Below, piece by piece: positions 57,060 to 64,000 of a stretch of DNA of 64,000 nucleotides. Both the position numbers and the translations under genes were made by a program. The notes beneath the pieces are model-generated. The model was not told the DNA's origin, ran no database searches, and saw only the letters and a program-made list of their open reading frames with translations. This stretch comes from Candidatus Pacearchaeota archaeon (GTDB lineage: Archaea > Nanoarchaeota > Nanoarchaeia > Pacearchaeales > GW2011-AR1), in assembly GCA_023228065.1 (NCBI GenBank), contig JALOBX010000003.1:1-64000 (forward strand), in the 5' to 3' direction. Numbering within the stretch: position 1 is the stretch's first letter; every line of letters begins with the position of its first letter.

Positions 57060-58427
57060 ATGAACCTTGAAACAATAAAAAATAACCACCTAAATAAACT
57101 CACAGACAATGGCTTTGAAGCTTATATCGTTGGCGGAGCAGTTAGGGATATATTATCTAACATCACTCCATCAGATTTTGATATAGCCACAAACGCATCT
57201 CCTGATGATATAACAATCATTTTCAGAGATTCTAATATTGACTTTGTTGGAAAATCATTTGGTGTTTCTATTGTTGATGGACTAGAAATAGCTACTTATC
57301 GTAAAGATAAGTATAATGGTTTTGATAGCAATGATATTGAAATTACTAGAGTCAAAACAATAGAAGAAGATCTAGCTCGTCGAGACTTTACCATTAATGC
57401 AATGGCAATGGATAACAATGGAAATGTTATTGATCCATTTAATGGACAGCAAGACTTAAAAAACAAGATAATTAGATTTGTTGGTGATCCGATAGATAGA
57501 ATTATTGAAGACCCAAATAGGATTATTAGAGCTTGTAGATTTCTTGCAAAAGTCAACGGAACATTTGATGAAAGATCTTTAACAGAAATGAAAAATTATA
57601 TCAATGAATATGGAATCTCTCATATTGCACCTGAGAGAATTAGAATAGAAATATTAAAAGCAATGGAAATCAAAAAAGCATCTAGATTTTTTGAAGCATT
57701 GTATGAAAGTAAAATTCTTGCTTTAATATTTCCTGAGCTTTATAAGTGCTGCGATCATGAACATGGAAATCATCATGAAGAAGATATTTTCAATCACATG
57801 ATGTTAACTGGAGATTCTATAACTACAAAAAATCCACTTTTAAAATTAGCAGGATATTTACATGATATAGGAAAACCTCAATCTTTTGATCACATTAAAA
57901 AAACATTCTATAGTCATCATAGATTTGGAGAAGAAATAGTTATTGGTAATCTTATTGATCTAAAATTTTCCAATAATGAAATTGAATATATAGCAACAAT
58001 AATTAGAACTCATATGATGCAAACTCCAAAAAACCACAAGCATATAAGAAGAACAATAAAGAGGTTTGTTGACAGAAAAGTAGATTATCGCGATTGGCTT
58101 AGAATTAAAATAGCAGATAGGAATGGTAGAATAAGTAATAAATCTTCTTATGCAATATCAGAACTTAAATCTATTTTAAGAAACTTTATAAACTTTAAAG
58201 ATAACATATACGAAGTTATAAAACTTCCTGTTAATGGAAATGATGTGATGAATATATTACATCTAGAACAAAGTAAAGAAGTTGGAAATGTTTTAAAAAA
58301 TTTACTTGACTATGTGATTGAACATGGTGACATAGTTAATAATAGAGACCATTTACTTGAAAAGATTACAAAAGAGGGTAGCAAACTTGTTTCTTATACT
58401 AAACCAACAGATTTACCAAGGGAGTAA
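57060..58427 (+). CDS. cca: CCA-adding tRNA nucleotidyltransferase
   Basis: 455 residues. Class II nucleotidyltransferase head: VGGAVRDIL (24-32), SDFDIAT with the two Asp at 39 and 41, RRDFTINAMAMD, EDPNRIIRACRF. A C-terminal HD domain follows (AGYLHDIGKPQSF, HHRFGEE). It repairs or adds the 3' CCA of tRNAs. Its presence fits a phage that carries tRNA-like genes and may counter host tRNA damage. Follows the regulator candidate by three bases. Confidence 0.9.
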   Translation: MNLETIKNNHLNKLTDNGFEAYIVGGAVRDILSNITPSDFDIATNASPDDITIIFRDSNIDFVGKSFGVSIVDGLEIATYRKDKYNGFDSNDIEITRVKTIEEDLARRDFTINAMAMDNNGNVIDPFNGQQDLKNKIIRFVGDPIDRIIEDPNRIIRACRFLAKVNGTFDERSLTEMKNYINEYGISHIAPERIRIEILKAMEIKKASRFFEALYESKILALIFPELYKCCDHEHGNHHEEDIFNHMMLTGDSITTKNPLLKLAGYLHDIGKPQSFDHIKKTFYSHHRFGEEIVIGNLIDLKFSNNEIEYIATIIRTHMMQTPKNHKHIRRTIKRFVDRKVDYRDWLRIKIADRNGRISNKSSYAISELKSILRNFINFKDNIYEVIKLPVNGNDVMNILHLEQSKEVGNVLKNLLDYVIEHGDIVNNRDHLLEKITKEGSKLVSYTKPTDLPRE

Positions 58428-58431
58428 TAAG

Positions 58432-58890
58432 ATGGAAAGAATATTTAATAAAGAAGATTTAATTCCTGTAAAAGAAGAACGCAGAATGATGAACAATAAT
58501 CGCCGTATGCAATACCTACAAAATTTGAGTGATAGTAAACAAAAAGCTATTTTGCAGGTTAGAAACACTAAAACAGGAAAACAAAAATACGTTCATACAT
58601 ACTCATTGTTCCATTTCCATAAATTCTTGCCTAACGAGATTATGAAAGACTTACAAGCATTTGACTTGTTTACTATAAAAGATGATGCTCAAAATATATT
58701 TATAGCTGTACCAAGTTCTACAACTACAACGACAACTGCTGTACTTTCTTTTGTTAAAAGAAATAAAGGAGCTTATAATTTAAATCACTCTACATTTTTT
58801 AAAAACTATCCAGATAAAACACTTTTCTTTGTAACTTATGATAAAAATAATAATTGGTTTGTATTTGAAAAGATTGAGGAAGAAAAATGA
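58432..58890 (+). CDS. Hypothetical protein
   Basis: 152 residues from the ATG at 58432 (GGGAG upstream): charged start, then KQKYVHTYSLFHFHKFLPNE, a Thr run (STTTTTTAV) and FFVTYDKNNNWFVFEK. No family recognised. Part of the cca operon. Confidence 0.6.
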   Translation: MERIFNKEDLIPVKEERRMMNNNRRMQYLQNLSDSKQKAILQVRNTKTGKQKYVHTYSLFHFHKFLPNEIMKDLQAFDLFTIKDDAQNIFIAVPSSTTTTTTAVLSFVKRNKGAYNLNHSTFFKNYPDKTLFFVTYDKNNNWFVFEKIEEEK

Positions 58891-58927
58891 ACTTGTCACC
58901 CCATACTATTTACTAGTAGAGAAGTAA

Positions 58928-59149
58928 ATGAAAAAAATATTTAACTCAGAAAGAGAACTATTTTTACAAAAAGAAGAAGTTTACAAAATAGAAGATCCTT
59001 ATTCTTGTTGTAACAAAACTGAAGCTCTTGAATATTGTCCCATATGCTATCATCTAAAATCTCAAGTTGAAAAAATTACAAATCTTCAATTCCTTCTTAA
59101 AATTATTGAAAGAGATAGAAAGAAAAATGAACTTAATACAAAATCTTAA
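58928..59149 (+). CDS. Small Cys-containing protein
   Basis: 73 residues: CCNKTEALEYCPIC (27-40) may bind zinc; the rest is helical. Overlaps the next gene's start by 23 bases. Function unknown. Confidence 0.5.
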   Translation: MKKIFNSERELFLQKEEVYKIEDPYSCCNKTEALEYCPICYHLKSQVEKITNLQFLLKIIERDRKKNELNTKS

Positions 59150-60008
59150 ATCTCAAAAGTTAATTCAACCACCTGAGTTCTTGGCAGATAATATTCAGTA
59201 TCTTGTCCACATGGGTTCGTTTGCCTACGGAGCATCTACTGAAAGCTCTGACATTGATATTTATGGCTGGTGTATTCCACCTAAAGAAGATATCTTTCCT
59301 CATCTTCGTGGAGAAATTTTTGGTTTTGGTAGACAAAAGAAACGATTTGAACAGTGGCAGCAGCATCACATCAAAACTCAAGACGGAAATAAAGAATACG
59401 ACTTTTCAGTTTATTCTATCATCAAGTATTTTCAATTGGTAATGGAAAATAATCCTAATATGATTGATAGTCTTTTTGTTCCTCAACGGTGTATTCTGCA
59501 TTGTACACAGGTAGGAGATCTTGTCCGCGAAAATAGGAAACTATTCTTGCATAAAGGAGTATGGCCCAAGTTCAAGGGATATAGTTTTTCACAAAAATCT
59601 AAGATGATTAATAAAAATCCAGAAGGAGAACGAAAAAAGATTATTGACGAGTTTGGTTATGATGTTAAGTTTGCTCTTCACCTTGTTCGTCTACTTAATG
59701 AAGTAGAACAGATTATGATTGAAGGTGACCTTGATATTGAACGAAATGCAGAGCAGCTCAAATCAATCAGACGTGGTGAATGGACTTTAGAACAAGTTAT
59801 AGAATACTTCAATACTAAAGAACGAAACCTTGAAACCCTATATACTTCTAGCACATTAAGATGGGGACCAGATGAAAAAGTTATCAAGGAACTTTTGCTT
59901 AAGTGTCTTGAACATCATTATGGATCACTTGATAAATGTATTGTAAAAGAAACTACAGTTGCTGAAGTAATTGATGCTATTCAAGAAACTATTAACAGGT
60001 TTAGATAA
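59127..60008 (+). CDS. Predicted nucleotidyltransferase (YcgL/COG3541-like)
   Basis: 293 residues from the ATG at 59127. HMGSFAYGASTESSDIDIYG holds the GS...DxD motif of the polymerase-beta-type nucleotidyltransferase fold; later SLFVPQRCILHCTQVGD and FALHLVRLLNEVEQIM fit the family. Such proteins modify an RNA or protein with a nucleotide; substrate unknown. Lies two genes after cca. Confidence 0.75.
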   Translation: MNLIQNLKSQKLIQPPEFLADNIQYLVHMGSFAYGASTESSDIDIYGWCIPPKEDIFPHLRGEIFGFGRQKKRFEQWQQHHIKTQDGNKEYDFSVYSIIKYFQLVMENNPNMIDSLFVPQRCILHCTQVGDLVRENRKLFLHKGVWPKFKGYSFSQKSKMINKNPEGERKKIIDEFGYDVKFALHLVRLLNEVEQIMIEGDLDIERNAEQLKSIRRGEWTLEQVIEYFNTKERNLETLYTSSTLRWGPDEKVIKELLLKCLEHHYGSLDKCIVKETTVAEVIDAIQETINRFR

Positions 60009-60018
60009 GAGGCAAATT

Positions 60019-60198
60019 ATGTCTACCAAATGGAGAGATAATGTTAACAAAATTAGTGAAGCAAGAAATACTATCGCTAATGTTTTAAACGAACTTCAAC
60101 CAGATTTAAAAGATATGTATGCCGATAATCTTATCGAGGTAATAAACACTCTAGGCGTATTTATTGATGCTTTTTATATGAATGACCTAATGAAATAA
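60019..60198 (+). CDS. Small helical hypothetical protein
   Basis: 59 residues from the ATG at 60019 (AGAGG upstream): MSTKWRDNVNKISEARNTIA ... FYMNDLMK. No family recognised. Confidence 0.55.
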   Translation: MSTKWRDNVNKISEARNTIANVLNELQPDLKDMYADNLIEVINTLGVFIDAFYMNDLMK

Positions 60199-60208
60199 TT
60201 AGTTTTTA

Positions 60209-60276
60209 ATTAAGAAACTTTAATTTAAAAAGTTAAAAAATAAGTTTATTTTCTTTTAAAGTTATATATAATATAA
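60209..60276 (+). promoter_or_regulatory. Plus-strand phage promoter-like element, copy 3
   Basis: ATTAAGAAACTTTAATTT (60209-60226) and AAGTTATATATAATATAA (60259-60276), 19 bases before the gene at 60296. Same layout as 56757-56825 with about 50 bases between block starts. Confidence 0.58.
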
Positions 60277-60295
60277 CTTATGTAGAGGAATAAAA

Positions 60296-60484
60296 ATGGT
60301 AGAGCAGCTGTCAGAACTTGAACAATATAAGAAAAAATTAAAGGAATTTTTAGAAAAACAATTAGAAATATGGAAAAGCGTTTATGAAATGGCTGGACCA
60401 ACTACGAAATCTTTTTATGCTGGGAGAGTAACAGAAATAGAACAACTACTTAAAACGGGAATTGATACTTTTAAATCTTTGTAG
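60296..60484 (+). CDS. Small coiled-coil protein
   Basis: 62 residues: LSELEQYKKKLKEFLEKQLE then EIEQLLKTGIDTFKSL. AGAGGAATAAAA upstream. Function unknown. Confidence 0.55.
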   Translation: MVEQLSELEQYKKKLKEFLEKQLEIWKSVYEMAGPTTKSFYAGRVTEIEQLLKTGIDTFKSL

Positions 60485-60496
60485 AGAGGTAAAACT

Positions 60497-61264
60497 ATGC
60501 CTAATTATCCAGTAGCTGAAAGCAAAATCCGTCTCGTTGACGGGAAAACTATTCAAGGTTACAAAGCTACTTTTAATCCTGAAGATGGATTCGCTTATGG
60601 CATCGTTAGAAACAGATACAAAGTAGTGTCTCATCAGGGTGCTATCGATATCGTTTCTGAGGCCATTAAGTTGAATCCTGAATTCGGTGAAGGTGATCTT
60701 AAGACCATTTTCACCGATGATGGTCGCAAGATGAAAGCCACCTTTACCTTCAGCGAAATTGATCATAACATTGGTGATAAAGGTGACATTCTCCATCCTA
60801 CCGTAACACTCTTCAACAGCTACGACGCATCGTGGCCCCTTAGTCTCCTTTTCGGGGCGTTCAGAGTTGTTTGCTCCAACGGGATGATAGTGGGTGAAAA
60901 ATTCATGCAGTTCAAGCGTAAACACACTCTGATGCTCGATCCCAAGTCTGTTATTGATCATCTCTCTGAAGGCATGGAAAAATTTTCTATGCAAACTAAC
61001 CTTTGGCAGGAGTGGGTTGAAAGAACCCTTGCTGCTTCTGAAACAGAAAGAATGCTCAATGAACTTCACTTTGGCAAGAAAGAAACCAAAGCTCTTGAAC
61101 AAGAAATTGAGGTGAGTTCTAACTTAACTCTCGATGCTATGAGGAAGCAAGCTGCTTCAAAGTGGTTGCTCTATGCTCTTGTCACTCAGTTTGTTACTCA
61201 TAAAATCAAAAGCGAAACGCGCAGAGTTGATCTTGAAAAGAGAATTGCTAAAGTTTTTTATTAG
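60497..61264 (+). CDS. DUF932 / phage-plasmid-like protein
   Basis: 255 residues: RNRYKVVSHQGAIDIVSEAI (38-57), MKATFTFSEIDHNIGDKGDI, TLFNSYDASWPLSLLFGAFR followed by VCSNGMIVGE, the characteristic N(S)YD...G..R..CsNG.. of DUF932 (TIGR03299-related). Role unknown, often in replication or anti-defence regions. GC content is higher than neighbours. AGAGGTAAAAC upstream. Confidence 0.78.
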   Translation: MPNYPVAESKIRLVDGKTIQGYKATFNPEDGFAYGIVRNRYKVVSHQGAIDIVSEAIKLNPEFGEGDLKTIFTDDGRKMKATFTFSEIDHNIGDKGDILHPTVTLFNSYDASWPLSLLFGAFRVVCSNGMIVGEKFMQFKRKHTLMLDPKSVIDHLSEGMEKFSMQTNLWQEWVERTLAASETERMLNELHFGKKETKALEQEIEVSSNLTLDAMRKQAASKWLLYALVTQFVTHKIKSETRRVDLEKRIAKVFY

Positions 61265-61265
61265 G

Positions 61266-61541
61266 ATGAAAACAGTGGAAAACGCAAGAGAAAAAGCTGA
61301 AGCGAAACTTCAGCACTTGGAAATTCTGAGTAGTGCCTACATGAAGGGATCAGGTGCAGATTATGTCCTCGGAAAACTCGGCGATAAATACGTCATAGGA
61401 TGGGGACTCTATGACGGAATGAATGAGCACGAAGTACGTGCTCATTCGTATCACAAGACGTGGTACGAAAATGAGGAAGATGCCTGCGATGCGTGGCTCG
61501 TTAAGGAAGCTGAGTGCAAAGCATCCGAATCAAATACTTAA
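61266..61541 (+). CDS. Hypothetical protein
   Basis: 91 residues from ATG 61266, or 88 from the GTG at 61275, which has AGGA at a better distance. YVLGKLGDKYVIGWGLYDGM, then acidic end DACDAWLVKEAECKA. Higher GC than neighbours, like the DUF932 gene beside it. Confidence 0.55.
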   Translation: MKTVENAREKAEAKLQHLEILSSAYMKGSGADYVLGKLGDKYVIGWGLYDGMNEHEVRAHSYHKTWYENEEDACDAWLVKEAECKASESNT

Positions 61542-61543
61542 GT

Positions 61544-61588
61544 AAGTTCTTAGGATGCATTATTTATATGATGCATCCAATAGAACTT
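61544..61588 (+). terminator. Two-part hairpin
   Basis: AAGTTCT...AGAACTT outside and GGATGCAT...ATGCATCC inside with a 10-base loop. Directly after the stop at 61541. Terminator without a T run or an RNA-processing hairpin. Confidence 0.5.
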
Positions 61589-61605
61589 ATTTATAGGAGT
61601 AGGAA

Positions 61606-62100
61606 ATGGATTGGTTATCTTCTTTCTTAAGCTTTAGCCCTGCTATTATTTTCTTAATAGCAATTTTGCTTTACATTACTAAATTACCACAAAAGGTCGA
61701 AAATATATACTATTCCATAAAATTTAAAAGAAAAATCAAAGAACTAAATTCAAATTATTTTAATTTGAAAACTAGTCTTTTGCCTAAATGTATAGTTGTA
61801 GATTCTGATCTTGAATTTGCAGATTTCGATTGCCTACTTAATAAAATAAGGATAAATGTAGATAATTTAAAGATCTTTACTGAAATAGAAAACTATAAAC
61901 ATTTTGATATAAATAAAGTATTGATTCATGAAATGATTCACTGGTATCTTTGGCAAATAGGCGATAAAAGTTTACATAATCCTATGTACTTAAGGCTTTA
62001 TAAAGATGCTAAGTATAAAGATGAGAAATTTCATGGTATTGAATTCAAAACTATAGCAAAATTACTAAATTCTGAAACTTATTTAGATGAAATGAAATAG
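61606..62100 (+). CDS. Membrane-anchored SprT-like zinc peptidase
   Basis: 164 residues. N-terminal membrane helix (FSPAIIFLIAILLYITKL), then VLIHEMIHWYLWQIGDK with HExxH, and later KFHGIEFKTIAKLL supplying a further His. Resembles SprT-family metallopeptidases. It is not leader-tagged. Substrate unknown. Confidence 0.65.
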   Translation: MDWLSSFLSFSPAIIFLIAILLYITKLPQKVENIYYSIKFKRKIKELNSNYFNLKTSLLPKCIVVDSDLEFADFDCLLNKIRINVDNLKIFTEIENYKHFDINKVLIHEMIHWYLWQIGDKSLHNPMYLRLYKDAKYKDEKFHGIEFKTIAKLLNSETYLDEMK

Positions 62101-62110
62101 GAGATTAAAA

Positions 62111-62239
62111 ATGCACAAAGAATGTTTACAATGTTGGAACTTTAATATTCATCTTTGTGAAGGGTCAGATGATTCTGATGATCTAATTTGTGGCGGCTTT
62201 ATACCAATACCGGACGATCTTGATATTGAAAAAGAATAA
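62111..62239 (+). CDS. Small four-Cys protein
   Basis: 42 residues: CLQCWNFNIHLCEGSDDSDD then LICGGFIPIP. C-x2-C...C...C zinc site likely. Below usual length limits. Seven bases after the peptidase stop. Confidence 0.55.
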   Translation: MHKECLQCWNFNIHLCEGSDDSDDLICGGFIPIPDDLDIEKE

Positions 62240-62254
62240 CTTAATAAAAGGAGA

Positions 62255-62632
62255 ATGAAAATGTTTTGGAAAAATTATAGCAATACTTTTAGATCAACTC
62301 GTCAAGCTGAAATAGAAGATTTAAAAAAAAGAATTAAAAAATTAGAAGAAGAGGATAAAACACCTAGTGGTTTTGTTATTGCAAATAATAAATTTGTAAA
62401 AGAACAAATTGAGTCGGCAATAAGACGTTATAATTCAGGACAAGGTGATATTATCATTTATAACAACGCTGAACAAGGAAGAGTTATTGTAGCTTCAAAA
62501 ACAGATAATGACTCAATCTATATTGTAATTTATGATACTTGGGAAAAAGAAAGTAAATTTTTAGAGGTATGTATTGATGCTTCTGATAAGTGTCGTGTTG
62601 GTAGGCGACTCAGAGAAACTTTCGGCTTTTAA
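62255..62632 (+). CDS. Hypothetical protein with N-terminal coiled coil
   Basis: 125 residues: QAEIEDLKKRIKKLEEEDKT, then an alpha-beta part (GDIIIYNNAEQGRVIVASK) ending CRVGRRLRETFGF. AAGGAGAATGAAA upstream. No family recognised. Confidence 0.55.
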   Translation: MKMFWKNYSNTFRSTRQAEIEDLKKRIKKLEEEDKTPSGFVIANNKFVKEQIESAIRRYNSGQGDIIIYNNAEQGRVIVASKTDNDSIYIVIYDTWEKESKFLEVCIDASDKCRVGRRLRETFGF

Positions 62633-62696
62633 TAACTCTATCGAGATCCAGTTCAAAAGAGCAGATTCAATTAGATTTATTTAATAAGGAATTAAA

Positions 62697-63998
62697 GTGG
62701 AAACAAACTTAAATCAGTTTTTTAATAAGCTTGCAAACAATTCTTCCAGGAATTATAAACTAGAACAATTGAAACTCGAGAAAGATAATGAACTTTTAAA
62801 ACAAGTAATTTTTCTTACTCTCGACCCATTTACTCAATTCTATATCAGAAAGATTCCTGATTATACTCCTTCTACCAGCAGTAGTAGAGGTCTTAGAGCC
62901 GCTTTAAAAGATTTAGATGCTTTATCTAATCGTGATAAAACTGGTAATGAAGGAATAGAACACTTAAGATCAATTCTTTCTTCTCTTTCGCATGACGATA
63001 GTGAAGTTATAAAACGCATTATTGCCAAAGACCTTAAATGTGGAGTTCAATCTGCTACTGTAAACGCTGTATGGGAAGGTATTGTAAAAGAATATCCTGT
63101 TATGTTAGCATCTGGATATAATAAAAAGTTAGTTGATACTATTCAATTTCCAGCAATTGCACAATTAAAAATGGACGGCATGAGATTTAATGCAATTATT
63201 GAGAATAATAAAGTAAGTTTTAAAAGCAGAAATGGGAAAGAACTTGATTTACTTGGCAATCTTGAATCAGATTTTCTTGCCTTAGCCAATGGAAAGAATT
63301 GTATTTTTGATGGAGAATTATCTATTAGAAATAAAGGAGAATTTGAAAATCGCCAAACAGGAAATGGTATCCTTGCTAAAGCAATTAAGGGAACAATGAG
63401 TGAAGCTGAGGCAAAGTTAGTTCACGCTACTATATGGGATTATATTCCTTATAAGAACTTCATCGATGGGCTCTACAATGTATCGTATATTAATAGATTT
63501 ACTGAGTTAAAAAGACTTAAAAATAGAATGTTCACTAATAGAATATCTTTAGTAGAATCTGCTATAGTAAAAAATATTGAATCAGTTAAAGATTTATTTG
63601 AATCATATCTTGCAAAAGGAGAAGAGGGGCTTATATTAAAATCGTTATACGCTCCTTGGGAGAATAAAAGATCAAAGCATCAAATCAAATTCAAAGGTGA
63701 ACTTGAATGCGAGTTGCGGATCGTTGGTATTGAAAACGGCACTGGTAAATATGATGGAATACTTGGAGCCATTGAATGTGAATCTGAAGATAAGATTGTA
63801 AAAGTAAGTGTTGGCTCTGGATTTACAGACGCTCAAAGAAAAGAATATATGAAAGAAAACTTGATTGGCAAAATAGTAACTGTAAAGTATAATACCCGTA
63901 TTGAAAATGTAAAAGGTGAACAGTCATTGTTTTTACCAATCTTTATTGAAATACGAGAAGACAAAAACATTGCTAATACAAACAAAGAAATTAAATAG
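62697..63998 (+). CDS. ATP-dependent DNA ligase
   Basis: 433 residues, GTG start with AAGGAATTAAA upstream. KMDGMR at 158-163 is the adenylation motif with K158 as the AMP-bound Lys; CIFDGEL (motif III), EEGLILKSLYAPW (motif IV) and KHQIKFKGE (motif V) follow, then an OB-fold C-terminus. Length agrees with T4-like phage ligases. Seals nicks during phage replication and repair. Complete, ends two bases before the window edge. Confidence 0.92.
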   Translation: METNLNQFFNKLANNSSRNYKLEQLKLEKDNELLKQVIFLTLDPFTQFYIRKIPDYTPSTSSSRGLRAALKDLDALSNRDKTGNEGIEHLRSILSSLSHDDSEVIKRIIAKDLKCGVQSATVNAVWEGIVKEYPVMLASGYNKKLVDTIQFPAIAQLKMDGMRFNAIIENNKVSFKSRNGKELDLLGNLESDFLALANGKNCIFDGELSIRNKGEFENRQTGNGILAKAIKGTMSEAEAKLVHATIWDYIPYKNFIDGLYNVSYINRFTELKRLKNRMFTNRISLVESAIVKNIESVKDLFESYLAKGEEGLILKSLYAPWENKRSKHQIKFKGELECELRIVGIENGTGKYDGILGAIECESEDKIVKVSVGSGFTDAQRKEYMKENLIGKIVTVKYNTRIENVKGEQSLFLPIFIEIREDKNIANTNKEIK

Positions 63999-64000
63999 GT

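Noticed and set aside
1..64000. CRISPR array, integrase, attachment site, rRNA
   Set aside because: No regularly spaced repeats, no recombinase motifs and no rRNA-like sequence were seen.

Overview
This window looks like part of a large, AT-rich (about 30% GC by eye) double-stranded DNA phage. The evidence is a complete head-to-tail morphogenesis set read on the minus strand (portal, scaffold, SU10-type major capsid protein, head-tail connectors, minor capsid protein, tail tube, frameshifting tail chaperones, 1154-residue tape measure), together with phage-style small early genes, a DNA ligase and a CCA-adding enzyme on the plus strand. No contractile sheath gene is seen, so a siphovirus-like tail is most likely. 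Shine-Dalgarno sites (AGGAGG/GGAGA) are strong, so the host uses SD-led initiation. The host cannot be named. Terminase, polymerase and integrase are not in the window.

Layout. 1-14.2 kb (minus): distal tail proteins, tape measure, tail chaperones, tail tube, and a giant glycosyltransferase/methyltransferase fusion. 14.3-14.7 kb: one divergent plus-strand nucleoside-deoxyribosyltransferase-like gene. 14.8-37.3 kb (minus): head-tail connector and minor capsid genes interleaved with many effector-like genes, small membrane proteins and lysine-rich proteins. 37.4-45.6 kb (minus, between two terminators): zinc-ribbon proteins, a probable lysis module, a GT4 glycosyltransferase and a radical SAM protein. 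45.8-50.8 kb (minus): decoration proteins, major capsid, scaffold, portal. 50.8-51.5 kb: one more effector. 51.6-64 kb (plus): small early/middle genes mixed with long-stem structured RNAs and a tRNA-like gene, then CCA-adding enzyme, a predicted nucleotidyltransferase, DUF932, a SprT-like peptidase and ATP-dependent DNA ligase.

The most striking system is a family of 18 proteins sharing a short Pro/Lys-rich N-terminal leader (most read GPR..KEPSPPFKDPNPDK, a variable linker, then KIVKLTKIG..LK.K) attached to unrelated C-terminal domains: eleven R-S-E type ADP-ribosyltransferases, one H-Y type (PARP/PolyVal-like) ADP-ribosyltransferase, three HExxH zinc peptidases, one GNAT acetyltransferase, one unknown domain and one short basic protein. 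They sit inside the virion structural operons and share DNA-level similarity in the leader. I infer a modular arsenal of effectors probably packaged in the virion and delivered with the genome, analogous in logic to phage T4 Alt/IP proteins, with the leader as the candidate packaging tag. One member is interrupted by a 1116-bp TnpB-carrying element with terminal inverted repeats and an 8-bp target duplication; removing the element restores the reading frame exactly.

Regulation visible in the sequence: five minus-strand copies of a late-promoter-like motif ACTTATAA-N14-TTTATAT (exact spacing each time), three plus-strand copies of a different AT-rich promoter-like element, several hairpin terminators, and a -1 frameshift site (TTTTTTA) in the tail chaperone genes. 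Between 52.0 and 53.2 kb three consecutive long-range RNA helices (28, 19 and 31 bp, departing from Watson-Crick only by G-U pairs) bracket genes or a noncoding domain.
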